Made by a program: the position numbers and the translations under genes. 64,000 nt of DNA from contig NZ_JSXC01000013.1 of assembly GCF_000803215.1 (NCBI RefSeq), positions 1 through 64,000 of the forward strand. The letters are read 5' to 3'. The notes beneath the pieces were generated by a model. That model had not been told where the DNA came from. It did not search any database and saw only the letters and a program-made list of their open reading frames with translations. Below are positions 1 through 7,405 of the stretch, piece by piece. Origin of the DNA: Pectobacterium fontis (lineage in GTDB: Bacteria; Pseudomonadota; Gammaproteobacteria; Enterobacterales; Enterobacteriaceae). Numbering within the stretch: the first letter of the stretch is position 1; every line of letters starts with the position of its first letter.

Positions 1-15
1 CTAAAGCCATAAAAC

Positions 16-49
16 AAAAACCGCTGATGCTTTCATCAGCGGTTTTTTT
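16..49. terminator. Intrinsic terminator, probably bidirectional
   Basis: A perfect 9-bp stem (CCGCTGATG, loop CTTT, CATCAGCGG) is flanked by five A on the left and seven T on the right, so it can end transcripts from either side. It lies about 55 bases beyond the stop of the minus-strand lyase gene and may serve it, or a plus-strand gene left of the window. Confidence 0.85.
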
Positions 50-104
50 ATCTTCATTCGATAGCAACATGTTTCTGCCCGATAGGGTTCAGAGTGCAAC
101 CGAA

Positions 105-1400
105 TTACGGTGTAGCAGAATTGAGCAGCCAGAGTGTCCGGCGGGTTTCCACACTAACGTGGCTCGGCTCTTTATCCCGTGCACTCGCCACACCGGTAAG
201 TAATTCAGCAAATCCCGCCTGCCTGATTTGCGTCTGATAACGCGGCGTTTTCAAACCGCGCTCAGCCTGCACTAGCAGCGGGATAAGGCGGCTGCTTTGC
301 CTGTCTATCGTCTTGCGTGGCCACGCTTTGTTTTCATCCAGATACGGTGCCATAAAATCCAGCGCCTTTATCACACTGCTTCCTTGCGGCGTTTGATATT
401 GCCAAATATTCTCCCCGACGCGGGAAGCCAGCATCGCCATATCCGTTATCGCCTGAAGATTGAAGTAGCTGTAGTGGAAAGAGCGGGTGCGTGCCAACTC
501 TTCCGGCTGAGCACCATCCGGTTGCAACTGATGATCCAATTTTTGCCGTTGCAATTGCGCCATGGATTTCACCACGTCGATTTTCCCCAGATACCAGGCG
601 ATACCCGCCACTTGTACGGTATACCAGCTACCGTGGTTGTTCTGGGCCGTTGCCTCTTTTTTCCCCAGTTTGCTGGTTTGTAGCCAGTGCAGATAATCGC
701 TCATCCACTTCTGCATTTGCTGCTCATCTTGCGTCGTCCAGCCCGGTGCCTGACGCAGCATAATCAGCGAATCGACAATACGGGTGGAGAAATAACGTCC
801 ATCCAGCACGCCCGCGCCCCTGCCCGATGCGATGCCCGGCACGCCTTGCGCAAAGTCGAGATTAGGGTTCATCCGCGTCGCGGGGTCGATAAACCAGGTA
901 CGGATCATCGATATGGCTTTATCGGCATAAGCCTGTTTACCAGAGAAATACCATGCCAGCGTCAACGCCTGCGTTTGAGCGGTGAATGTTGCCAGCCTGA
1001 CCCCATCAGTCTCCTCATCCTTGCTGGCAGGGTTTACCTGCCCATCGCGACGAATCCAGGGCAAACCATCAGCTTTATCGGGATCGGGCCACCAATAGGC
1101 GCTGAGGCTCAAATAATCATGCTTTGAACCGCTAGGTGGCGTGGATTTCTTTTCTGTCACGCAGGGGTTATCAATTTTCAGTGCGCGATCGGCTTGCGAA
1201 ATCAGTTGATCGTACGCCATGCGCGTCTGCGGCTTTTCCGTTCTTTGCTGTAATTGCTGTTTTACTGCGGATAGCGCGGGCTGGTGTAAGAAGGCGTAGG
1301 GATTATCAGGGGATGACGTTTTAAGCTCCGTATCCGCACGGACCGCAGAAGCTACACAGTACAATACAACCAGTAAAGCAGACCAATAACGTAACCGCAT
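105..1400 (-). CDS. Alginate lyase family protein, secreted
   Basis: Predicted polysaccharide lyase of the alginate_lyase (PF05426) type, 431 residues. I start it at the internal Met at 1400: it is preceded by a good ribosome site (AGGAG, about 6 bases upstream) and opens directly with a Sec signal peptide (MRLRYWSALLVVLYCVASAV, likely cut after ...VRA). The upstream Met at 1463 would put 21 hydrophilic residues before the signal. The family motif NNHGSWY is present around residue 254, with further family-like stretches such as YLSLSAYWWPDP near residue 96. Family members cleave uronate polymers by beta-elimination, usually in the periplasm or outside the cell. The substrate here is unknown; no alginate biosynthesis genes are nearby, so it may act on plant or bacterial uronans. 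It stands alone, with mtgA downstream of nothing it shares. Confidence 0.8.
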   Translation of the reverse strand: MRLRYWSALLVVLYCVASAVRADTELKTSSPDNPYAFLHQPALSAVKQQLQQRTEKPQTRMAYDQLISQADRALKIDNPCVTEKKSTPPSGSKHDYLSLSAYWWPDPDKADGLPWIRRDGQVNPASKDEETDGVRLATFTAQTQALTLAWYFSGKQAYADKAISMIRTWFIDPATRMNPNLDFAQGVPGIASGRGAGVLDGRYFSTRIVDSLIMLRQAPGWTTQDEQQMQKWMSDYLHWLQTSKLGKKEATAQNNHGSWYTVQVAGIAWYLGKIDVVKSMAQLQRQKLDHQLQPDGAQPEELARTRSFHYSYFNLQAITDMAMLASRVGENIWQYQTPQGSSVIKALDFMAPYLDENKAWPRKTIDRQSSRLIPLLVQAERGLKTPRYQTQIRQAGFAELLTGVASARDKEPSHVSVETRRTLWLLNSATP

Positions 1401-1487
1401 ACTTTCTCCTGATGTTGAAAACACGACCGTTAACGCAAAATTTCTCGGTATACTAACGAACAAAACCTATTAATTCAGATTGTTATC

Positions 1488-2222
1488 TCACAACAGATCG
1501 TTATCTCGCAAAAATGCGTCGCCGCCCATCTGCCGCATCTGGCGCAAAATCCACTGCTGACGCTGAATAACATAGCCGGAGGGTGCATTCGCATGAAAGC
1601 GAATGGGGTTCGGCAAGACCGCCGCCAGCAAGGCGGATTCGCTCGCCGTCAACCTGCCAGCCGATTTATTGAAGTAACGTCTGGCGGCCGCTTCCACGCC
1701 AAATATACCGGGGCCAAATTCAGCGATATTTAGATACACGGTAAGAATCCGCCGTTTGGTCCAGACCAGCTCGACTCCGGTGGTAATACCCGCCTCAAGC
1801 CCTTTACGTACCCAGCTACGCCCGTCCCACAGGAACAGGTTCTTTACCATCTGCTGTGAGAGCGTAGAGGCACCGCGGATCCGCTGCGTATTGCGCTCGT
1901 TGTGCTTCAAGGCCTGACCAATCGCATCCAGATCGAAACCCCAATGCTGAGGAAATTTTTGGTCTTCCGCCGCTATCACCGCCAGCGCCATTTCCGGTGC
2001 GATATCCTCCATCGCCACCCAGTCCGAATGAGCAACATAGGAGAATTCGCCTGTCAGCCAGGCGCTGAGCTGCCTGTCGACCATCACCGCTGAGAAGGGA
2101 ACAGGCAGGAAGGAAAATAGCAGGATACCAGCCAGCCACGCACCGATGACCACCAACACACTGCGAGCAATCAGGCGCTTCAGCCACGTCAGTAAGCCTC
2201 TACGCCCTCGGCTCGACCTCAT
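1488..2222 (-). CDS. mtgA: Monofunctional peptidoglycan transglycosylase
   Basis: GT51 glycosyltransferase that polymerises lipid II into glycan strands without a transpeptidase domain. 244 residues, usual length for MtgA. One N-terminal membrane anchor lies at about residues 15-38. The catalytic motifs appear in order: [14 protein letters not shown] (Glu near residue 86), [15 protein letters not shown], and [20 protein letters not shown]. The start overlaps the stop of elbB by 4 bases (ATGA), so the two genes are very probably co-transcribed and translationally coupled, as in E. coli. Confidence 0.96.
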   Translation of the reverse strand: MRSSRGRRGLLTWLKRLIARSVLVVIGAWLAGILLFSFLPVPFSAVMVDRQLSAWLTGEFSYVAHSDWVAMEDIAPEMALAVIAAEDQKFPQHWGFDLDAIGQALKHNERNTQRIRGASTLSQQMVKNLFLWDGRSWVRKGLEAGITTGVELVWTKRRILTVYLNIAEFGPGIFGVEAAARRYFNKSAGRLTASESALLAAVLPNPIRFHANAPSGYVIQRQQWILRQMRQMGGDAFLRDNDLL

Positions 2223-2872
2223 TCAGTAAGATCCAATACGCGAGCAACGAGCTTATCAATGCCTTTTGCCGCTTCGCTGATGGAGTTAGCCAGCATGTAG
2301 GCTGGTGTCGTCACGATTTTATGTTCCACATCGACCACGATATCATCGACTGGACACACAACGTGAATCCCGCCCATCTCTTCGATAGCCTCAGCGGTGT
2401 CGATATCATTACCAATGGTTACACGTATAGGTTCACCCAGTATCGTGGGCAACAGCGCGGGGGAGATGCAAATAAAACCAATTGGTTTATTTTGCTTATA
2501 AATTTCCTGTGTGAGCAATTTCAGTGTTTCATCAATCTGGCACGCCGTTCCCTGCGTCGCAAAGTCACTTAAATTTTTCGCCGCGCCAAAACCACCTGGC
2601 ACAATCAGCGCATCTAACTCTTGTGCATTCGCGGTAGAAAGCGGCTGGATTTTTCCTCTGGCGATCCGTGCTGATTCTGTTAAAACGTTGCGATTCTCAC
2701 CAGTTACGTCACCCGTCAGGTGATTAACCACCTGTAATTGCGGCTTATCTGGCGCAAAGCAAACCGCTTGCGCGCCTGCGCGATCCAGCGCAAGTAACGT
2801 CAACACGGCTTCATGAATCTCGGAACCATCATAAACACCACAACCACTGAGGACAATGCCGACTCGTTTCAT
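2219..2872 (-). CDS. elbB: ElbB, DJ-1/PfpI-family glyoxalase-like protein
   Basis: Member of the DJ-1/PfpI superfamily, known in E. coli as ElbB/YhbL (glyoxalase activity reported; linked historically to isoprenoid synthesis). 217 residues from the Met at 2872. Two alternative ATGs sit 3 and 15 bases upstream, but AAGGA spaced 7 bases and the match to the family N-terminus ([20 protein letters not shown]) favour 2872. The family segments [11 protein letters not shown] (near residue 87) and [10 protein letters not shown], with the conserved cysteine, are intact. It is the first gene of the elbB-mtgA pair, and the sRNA gene arcZ lies just upstream on the other strand, as in E. coli. Confidence 0.95.
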   Translation of the reverse strand: MKRVGIVLSGCGVYDGSEIHEAVLTLLALDRAGAQAVCFAPDKPQLQVVNHLTGDVTGENRNVLTESARIARGKIQPLSTANAQELDALIVPGGFGAAKNLSDFATQGTACQIDETLKLLTQEIYKQNKPIGFICISPALLPTILGEPIRVTIGNDIDTAEAIEEMGGIHVVCPVDDIVVDVEHKIVTTPAYMLANSISEAAKGIDKLVARVLDLTE

Positions 2873-3050
2873 CATATTTTCCTTCATTTCATTACATCAA
2901 CTAATTGATTTTTTAATTGACAAACACTACTCTACATCACACATTTTAATGATTCTTGTAACAAAGATTTCTACATTTGCTATTTTGTTGCTTGATGAAG
3001 CTATACAGTAGTTAAGTTTGAGTATTGAGTCGCTGTTGTAAGTTGTCGTA

Positions 3051-3068
3051 GTTAAGTACATAGTTAAG
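3051..3068. promoter_or_regulatory. Candidate ArcA half-site repeats upstream of arcZ
   Basis: GTTAAG occurs at 3051 and again at 3063, a 12-base step, with a third copy at 3011. This resembles the GTTAA direct repeats bound by ArcA-P, although the usual spacing is 10-11. In E. coli ArcA-P represses arcZ. The assignment is by eye only. Confidence 0.35.
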
Positions 3069-3183
3069 ACACGAATATCCGCACTTGCGAGTTTACAAAC
3101 CTGAGATCTAAATGCAGGTGCATGTTTTCCCTGGTGTTGGCGCATAATTCGCGCACCCCGGCTTCGGTCGGGGTCATTTTTTT
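3064..3183 (+). ncRNA. arcZ: ArcZ small regulatory RNA
   Basis: Hfq-dependent sRNA that activates rpoS translation and represses motility and other genes. The conserved 3' part is clear: TTTCCCTGGTGTTGGCGCA from 3126, a GCGC/GCGC hairpin, then the terminator ACCCCG / CGGGGT (3155-3174) followed by seven T. This matches the E. coli processed form of about 56 nt. The 5' part is poorly conserved; the start at about 3064 is set only by the known length of about 120 nt. The position, between elbB and the 3' end of arcB and convergent with arcB, is as in E. coli, where ArcZ and ArcB/ArcA form a feedback loop. Confidence 0.88.
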
Positions 3184-3337
3184 CTACCGTATGAAAACGT
3201 GTAACCCCCTGCATTCCTTGTCCTGATTCACTCGTCAATCCCATTCAATCTGACGCCTTTTGGCATGATATCGCGTAAGACGAAAAAAATTTCTAGCCGT
3301 GTTGCTCGCCACGTCCCTATGGCCGCTACAGACCGAA

Positions 3338-5707
3338 TCAGGATTCTTTTTCTGCTTTTGCTACCCAATCACGCAGTACCTGAACGTCATGACGCCAGTC
3401 GTGCTTAAGCTCATCGACCCATTCCTGCACGTTATCCCACCATGCCGGTAGCGATGAGGTCTGAATCTGTTGAGCGACCTGTTGCAGATGCCGTAGCCCA
3501 ACGGAACCCGCCGCACCTTTGATTTTGTGCCCTTCTTCCGTGATGCCTTTTTGGTCACGCGCCGTCATGTTGGAATCCAGGATCGCCAGATAGCCCGGCA
3601 TCATCTGTTCAAACATCTCCAGACTCTGGTGAATCAATTTCGGCCCGACCAAATCCAGATACTGCTCCAGCATCGGAATATCCAACAGATCTTCTTCTGC
3701 TTGCGCCATGTCATCACTCTCCTCAGCCACCGCTTCTTCTGTCCACACCGTGTGAGTGTCCCAGTATTGTTTGATAACGGCCGTCAGCGCAGGCACCGAC
3801 AGCGGTTTGCTCAGCACGTCATCCATACCCGCATCCAGATATTCACGTTTATCTTTCAGGACGTTCGCCGTCAGCGCCACCAGCGGCGGCATGCTACGTT
3901 TGCCATAGCGGGAACGTAGCTGGCGCGCCACGTCCAGCCCGGTCATATCCGGCAGTTGGATATCAAGCAGCACCAGATCGAATTCATCGGGATCGAACAT
4001 ATCCAGCGCTTCTTGTCCGGTCATCGCGACCTCCACGCTATTACCCAATTTTTCCAGCACCGAACGCGCCACCACCACGTTCAATTCGATATCTTCCACC
4101 AGCAAAACGTGCAGCGCGGGTAGTGGCAAATCATCATCGTCTTCCCGATCGCTGCCTACTTCATCAACGCTCGGCGCCGTGACCGTCAGCGTAAAGCAGG
4201 AACCTTTGCCTTGCGTGCTGGAAACCTGGATATCCCCCCCCATATTCTGCGCCAGGCGTTTCGACACCGCCAGACCGATTCCCGTGCCTGTTGCGGGCTT
4301 CCCGCCGTTCTGGTCTTTGACCTGATAATACATGGCGAAGATTTTTTCCAACTCGTCTGCCGGAATACCCATCCCGGAATCCTCCACCTCAAAACGCAGA
4401 CGATCGCCTTTTTCATGCCAGACGCGCACCACAATTTCGCCCTTTTTACCCTGCTCGCCCTTCGGCGTAAATTTCACCGCATTACTAAGCAGGTTCCACA
4501 GAATCTGTCGCAGGCGCGTACCGTCCGTCATGACTTTCTGCGGCAAAGGCAGGTGCTGGTCCATAATCAGCTTCAGCCCCTTTGGCTCCGCCAGCAAGCC
4601 CCCCAGGTTCTCCAGATCCACCAGAAAACCGGTGAAATCGATTGGCTGATTATCCAACTGCACCTTGCGACGCTCCTGTTTGTCCATCTCGATCACGTCG
4701 TTAAAGATATTGCCCAGCGTAATCGCGCTGACGTGGATGGTTTTCAGGTATTTTTGCTGTTCTGGGTCAAGTTGCGTATCCAACAGAATTCGACTTAACC
4801 CGACAATGCCATTAAGCGGCGTACGAAGCTCGTGGCTGATTGTGGAGATAAAAGTGGTCTTTTCCCGACTGGCGTTCTCTAACGCGTCCTGGTAACGCTT
4901 ACGTTCCGTTATATCGCGCCCAAATCCCATCAGTCCGTGACGTTTACCCATCCGGTCATAAAATGGCACCTTGCGCAATTCAAAACAGGCTTTACGCCCA
5001 TCGGGATAAACCAGCCATTGTTCATAGGTCAGAGAAACGTTGTGGCGGAATACTTTTTCGTCCGTCTCCATCACTTTTTCTGCAATATCGGGGGAATAAA
5101 CATCTTGTGGTGTCAGGCCAACGAGCTGTTTCTGGCTTTTGCCCACCAGCAGTTCCATCGCGCGGTTACAGCCGGAGAACTCTTTCTCTTCGTTACGGTA
5201 GTAAACCAGATCCGGTGAAGCATCGAGGAACGAACGCAGCAACGCCGACTGTTGCTCCAGCTCAATCTGCGCCTGTTCACGGCGGGACATCTCTTCTTTG
5301 AGTCGGCTCATCACCAGCGCGCGGGCGTCTTCCGCTTTGATTCGGTCGGTAATTTCCTGATTGAGCTGTGCAATGTTCTCCTGAAGCTGTGTGTTCAGTT
5401 CCAGATCCCGGTGGCGCATCTCTTCCAGTTTCGCGACCAGCTTCGACAGCCGCTGGCGCGATTCTTCAAGCTGTTCCACCACCACAGAGAGGAAATACAC
5501 GGCCCAGGGCGTGATCAGCAGCCCGAAGAAAATAGAGCGCACGACGTCGATTTTTTCGACTTCTCCGCTGAGTAACAAGGTAACCGCCATTTGCACTACC
5601 ATCGCCAGCAGCACCAATATTGAGGCCAGCAACAGTGAAAAACGGACAAGCCCCAGTTTTACCATCAAATCAACATAGTACTGAGCTAACAGACGAATTT
5701 GCTTCAT
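3338..5707 (-). CDS. arcB: Aerobic respiration control hybrid sensor kinase ArcB
   Basis: Tripartite membrane histidine kinase that senses quinone redox state and phosphorylates ArcA under low oxygen. 789 residues, slightly longer than the 778 of E. coli. Two membrane helices (about 22-47 and 57-80) are followed by a coiled coil (80-150) and a PAS domain (about 153-275). The dimerisation/phosphoacceptor box is FISTISHELRTPLNGIVG near residue 290. ATPase boxes follow: LWNLLSNAVKFT, VEDSGMGIP and GTGIGLAVSKRL. The receiver domain has VEDIELN, the acceptor Asp in LVLLDIQLPD, and the Lys in SKPLS. A C-terminal HPt domain carries GHKIKGAAGSVG. Every phosphorelay residue is present, so the protein should be functional. 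Its 3' end faces arcZ. Confidence 0.98.
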   Translation of the reverse strand: MKQIRLLAQYYVDLMVKLGLVRFSLLLASILVLLAMVVQMAVTLLLSGEVEKIDVVRSIFFGLLITPWAVYFLSVVVEQLEESRQRLSKLVAKLEEMRHRDLELNTQLQENIAQLNQEITDRIKAEDARALVMSRLKEEMSRREQAQIELEQQSALLRSFLDASPDLVYYRNEEKEFSGCNRAMELLVGKSQKQLVGLTPQDVYSPDIAEKVMETDEKVFRHNVSLTYEQWLVYPDGRKACFELRKVPFYDRMGKRHGLMGFGRDITERKRYQDALENASREKTTFISTISHELRTPLNGIVGLSRILLDTQLDPEQQKYLKTIHVSAITLGNIFNDVIEMDKQERRKVQLDNQPIDFTGFLVDLENLGGLLAEPKGLKLIMDQHLPLPQKVMTDGTRLRQILWNLLSNAVKFTPKGEQGKKGEIVVRVWHEKGDRLRFEVEDSGMGIPADELEKIFAMYYQVKDQNGGKPATGTGIGLAVSKRLAQNMGGDIQVSSTQGKGSCFTLTVTAPSVDEVGSDREDDDDLPLPALHVLLVEDIELNVVVARSVLEKLGNSVEVAMTGQEALDMFDPDEFDLVLLDIQLPDMTGLDVARQLRSRYGKRSMPPLVALTANVLKDKREYLDAGMDDVLSKPLSVPALTAVIKQYWDTHTVWTEEAVAEESDDMAQAEEDLLDIPMLEQYLDLVGPKLIHQSLEMFEQMMPGYLAILDSNMTARDQKGITEEGHKIKGAAGSVGLRHLQQVAQQIQTSSLPAWWDNVQEWVDELKHDWRHDVQVLRDWVAKAEKES

Positions 5708-5824
5708 AGCGATTTCCCTTAGTCACCCACCCGCGCATCATAACGTAAAACGACGGCTTATACGGTGCTGCCGCACAGATTCACGGCACAAAATATTGAC
5801 CTCTCGCGCCAGCATATCGTCACC

Positions 5825-6754
5825 TCAAACCCCATCATAACGGTAAGGTGTACCCAGCGCGGAACCCTGTACGCCATGCGTTTGCAGATAGCGATCCAGC
5901 TCGACCATGCCCGTCCAGCGGTTTTCGCACCAGAGCGGAGCCAGCAGGGTTGGGCGGCGAGCGCTGGCGGAAATGCGGTGATAGATCACATCCGGCGGCG
6001 TATGGCGAATCATTTCTCCCGCCGTCTCCACGTAGCGATCCAACGCCAGTTCCGGTAGCCTTCCGGCTCGCCAGGCCTTCGCCATCGTGCTGCCCTCCAC
6101 GATATGGAGGGGATGGAGCTTAATCCCTTCCACCCCGGTTGCGACAACCTGCTCCAGCGTCGATAAACAGCGCAGGGCGTCTTCTCCCGGTAATCCGACA
6201 ATCAGATGGCTACACACCTTCAGACCGCGCTCGCGTGCGCGGCGGGTCGTTTCCTGATAGCAGGCGAAGTCATGTCCTCGATTAATTCGATGCAGCGTTT
6301 TATCGCACGCGCTTTGCAATCCCAATTCCAGCCACACCTCGTAGCCCTGTTCATGATAGCGGGACAACAAATCCAGCACCGCATCAGGAACACAGTCAGG
6401 GCGCGTGCCCACGCAAAGCCCCACCATTTCGGCCTGTTTCAGCGCTTGCTGATACAGGCTTTCCAGCACCTGAACCTCGGCATAGGTACTGGTATACGCC
6501 TGAAAATACGCCAGATAGCGTTTAGCGCGGTTTACCTTTCCCGCTTGCGTTTCCAACTGCTGCGCAATGCTGCGTTGCTGCATCTGCTCATCAGCAAATG
6601 AGGCGACATTGCAAAACGTGCAACCGCCTCGCCCCAGCCTCCCGTCACGGTTTGGGCAATTAAACCCGCCGTGCAGCGTCAATTTGTGAACCTTCTCGCC
6701 ATAGCGGCGTTGAAGATTTCCACCAAACATATTGATTAATTTTTGCAATTGCAT
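5825..6754 (-). CDS. yhcC: YhcC-like radical SAM protein (TIGR01212 family)
   Basis: Radical SAM enzyme of the TIGR01212 family, 309 residues, counterpart of E. coli YhcC, whose substrate is not firmly established. The iron-sulfur cluster cysteines lie near residue 30 in CPNRDGRLGRGGCTFCN, an enlarged variant of the usual CX3CX2C motif that is typical of this family. Downstream family segments include CVGTRPDCVPD, HLIVGLPGED and the C-terminal YHRISASARRP. It sits between arcB (same strand, 117-base gap) and the divergent gltBD operon, the same neighbourhood as in E. coli. It probably has its own promoter within the AT-rich region to its right. Confidence 0.9.
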   Translation of the reverse strand: MQLQKLINMFGGNLQRRYGEKVHKLTLHGGFNCPNRDGRLGRGGCTFCNVASFADEQMQQRSIAQQLETQAGKVNRAKRYLAYFQAYTSTYAEVQVLESLYQQALKQAEMVGLCVGTRPDCVPDAVLDLLSRYHEQGYEVWLELGLQSACDKTLHRINRGHDFACYQETTRRARERGLKVCSHLIVGLPGEDALRCLSTLEQVVATGVEGIKLHPLHIVEGSTMAKAWRAGRLPELALDRYVETAGEMIRHTPPDVIYHRISASARRPTLLAPLWCENRWTGMVELDRYLQTHGVQGSALGTPYRYDGV

Positions 6755-7168
6755 ATTCTAACCCGCTCCCTTGAGGAGCAGCAGACTACCTTTCTCTTGC
6801 CCCCTTCGCGATGACCGCGATCAATCACACACATCCCAATGGAATGCATGTTTATTCGCTTTTAGTGAAAATAAACTCACCTCAGCGCTGATTAATTTTT
6901 CTTATTCCGCACGCTCGTTTAATGAAAAGATGAAGCAATTCTTAAAAATAGTTTCATTAAATCTAAAAGTAGCTACATGCAGCATAATATACTGCAACAT
7001 AGAGATAACATAGCACGGATAAGGGTTATCATGCTGTTGTATAGTGATACAGCTCACATTTCAATTGAACCCTATACTCATTTACCGAGAGGGTTTTTCT
7101 AAAAAAATCATTATCTTTCATAGGTATAATTAAAAATTATCGCTTATCAGCACATTTTACACTGGTAT
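6755..7168. other. AT-rich upstream control region of gltBD
   Basis: No convincing gene is present. This is the divergent regulatory region between yhcC and gltB. In E. coli the equivalent stretch binds Lrp, IHF, CRP and ArgR. Here I see one good CRP-like site (reported separately) and AT-rich tracts, including one around 7106-7119 that is a weak IHF-like match. I cannot place Lrp sites by eye. The 80-residue plus-strand frame at 6771-7013 looks non-coding. Confidence 0.6.
7040..7061. promoter_or_regulatory. CRP-like binding site upstream of gltB
   Basis: AGTGA-TACAGC-TCACA at 7043-7058 differs from the CRP consensus TGTGA-N6-TCACA only at the first base. Its centre lies about 150 bases upstream of the predicted gltB transcription start. 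CRP is a known direct regulator of gltBDF in E. coli, so the site is plausible. Confidence 0.55.
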
Positions 7169-7197
7169 TTGACCTGAACAGGCTTTCTCGCTAATTT
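7169..7197 (+). promoter_or_regulatory. Candidate sigma-70 promoter of gltBD
   Basis: TTGACC (7169-7174) is followed after exactly 17 bases by TAATTT (7192-7197). Transcription would start around 7202-7206, giving a leader of about 200 nt before gltB. Confidence 0.65.
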
Positions 7198-7405
7198 GGG
7201 AGTCCGCTGGAAGCTTTCCTGACGGGTCCACGACTCGTCATATTTATGCAGTAAATGAAGACTCCCTCTAAAAACAAGTCATTTACCACTTGTGAGACCG
7301 TCACGAGAGGCCGAAGAAGAGAGCGTAATACTACCCGCTCGACGCCACGGTGCTTTCTCGCAGTAGGTTGTGAGAGTCACACAGAGCCTGGGGAGGTTCA
7401 CTAAT
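7198..7405 (+). promoter_or_regulatory. Long structured 5' leader of gltB
   Basis: About 200 bases of leader with many self-complementary parts. GGGAGTC (7198-7204) pairs with GACTCCC (7260-7266). A 9-bp hairpin lies at 7220-7240 (TGACGGGTC / GACTCGTCA, one G-U pair). Another hairpin is ACAAGT / ACTTGT (7274-7293), and its loop CATTTAC is complementary to GTAAATG at 7251-7257, a possible pseudoknot. Further hairpins are GAGCG / CGCTC (7321-7340) and CTCGCA / TGTGAG (7357-7374). It ends in a strong ribosome site (GGGGAGG). If transcription starts after 7202 the outermost stem would be partly lost. No known leader family was recognised. Confidence 0.5.

Noticed and set aside
2927-3244. 105-residue minus-strand frame between elbB and arcB
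   Set aside because: It runs antisense through the arcZ sRNA, its composition does not look like a protein, and it has no ribosome site.
6771-7013. 80-residue plus-strand frame upstream of gltB
   Set aside because: AT-rich regulatory DNA, no ribosome site, low-complexity translation with no recognisable domain.
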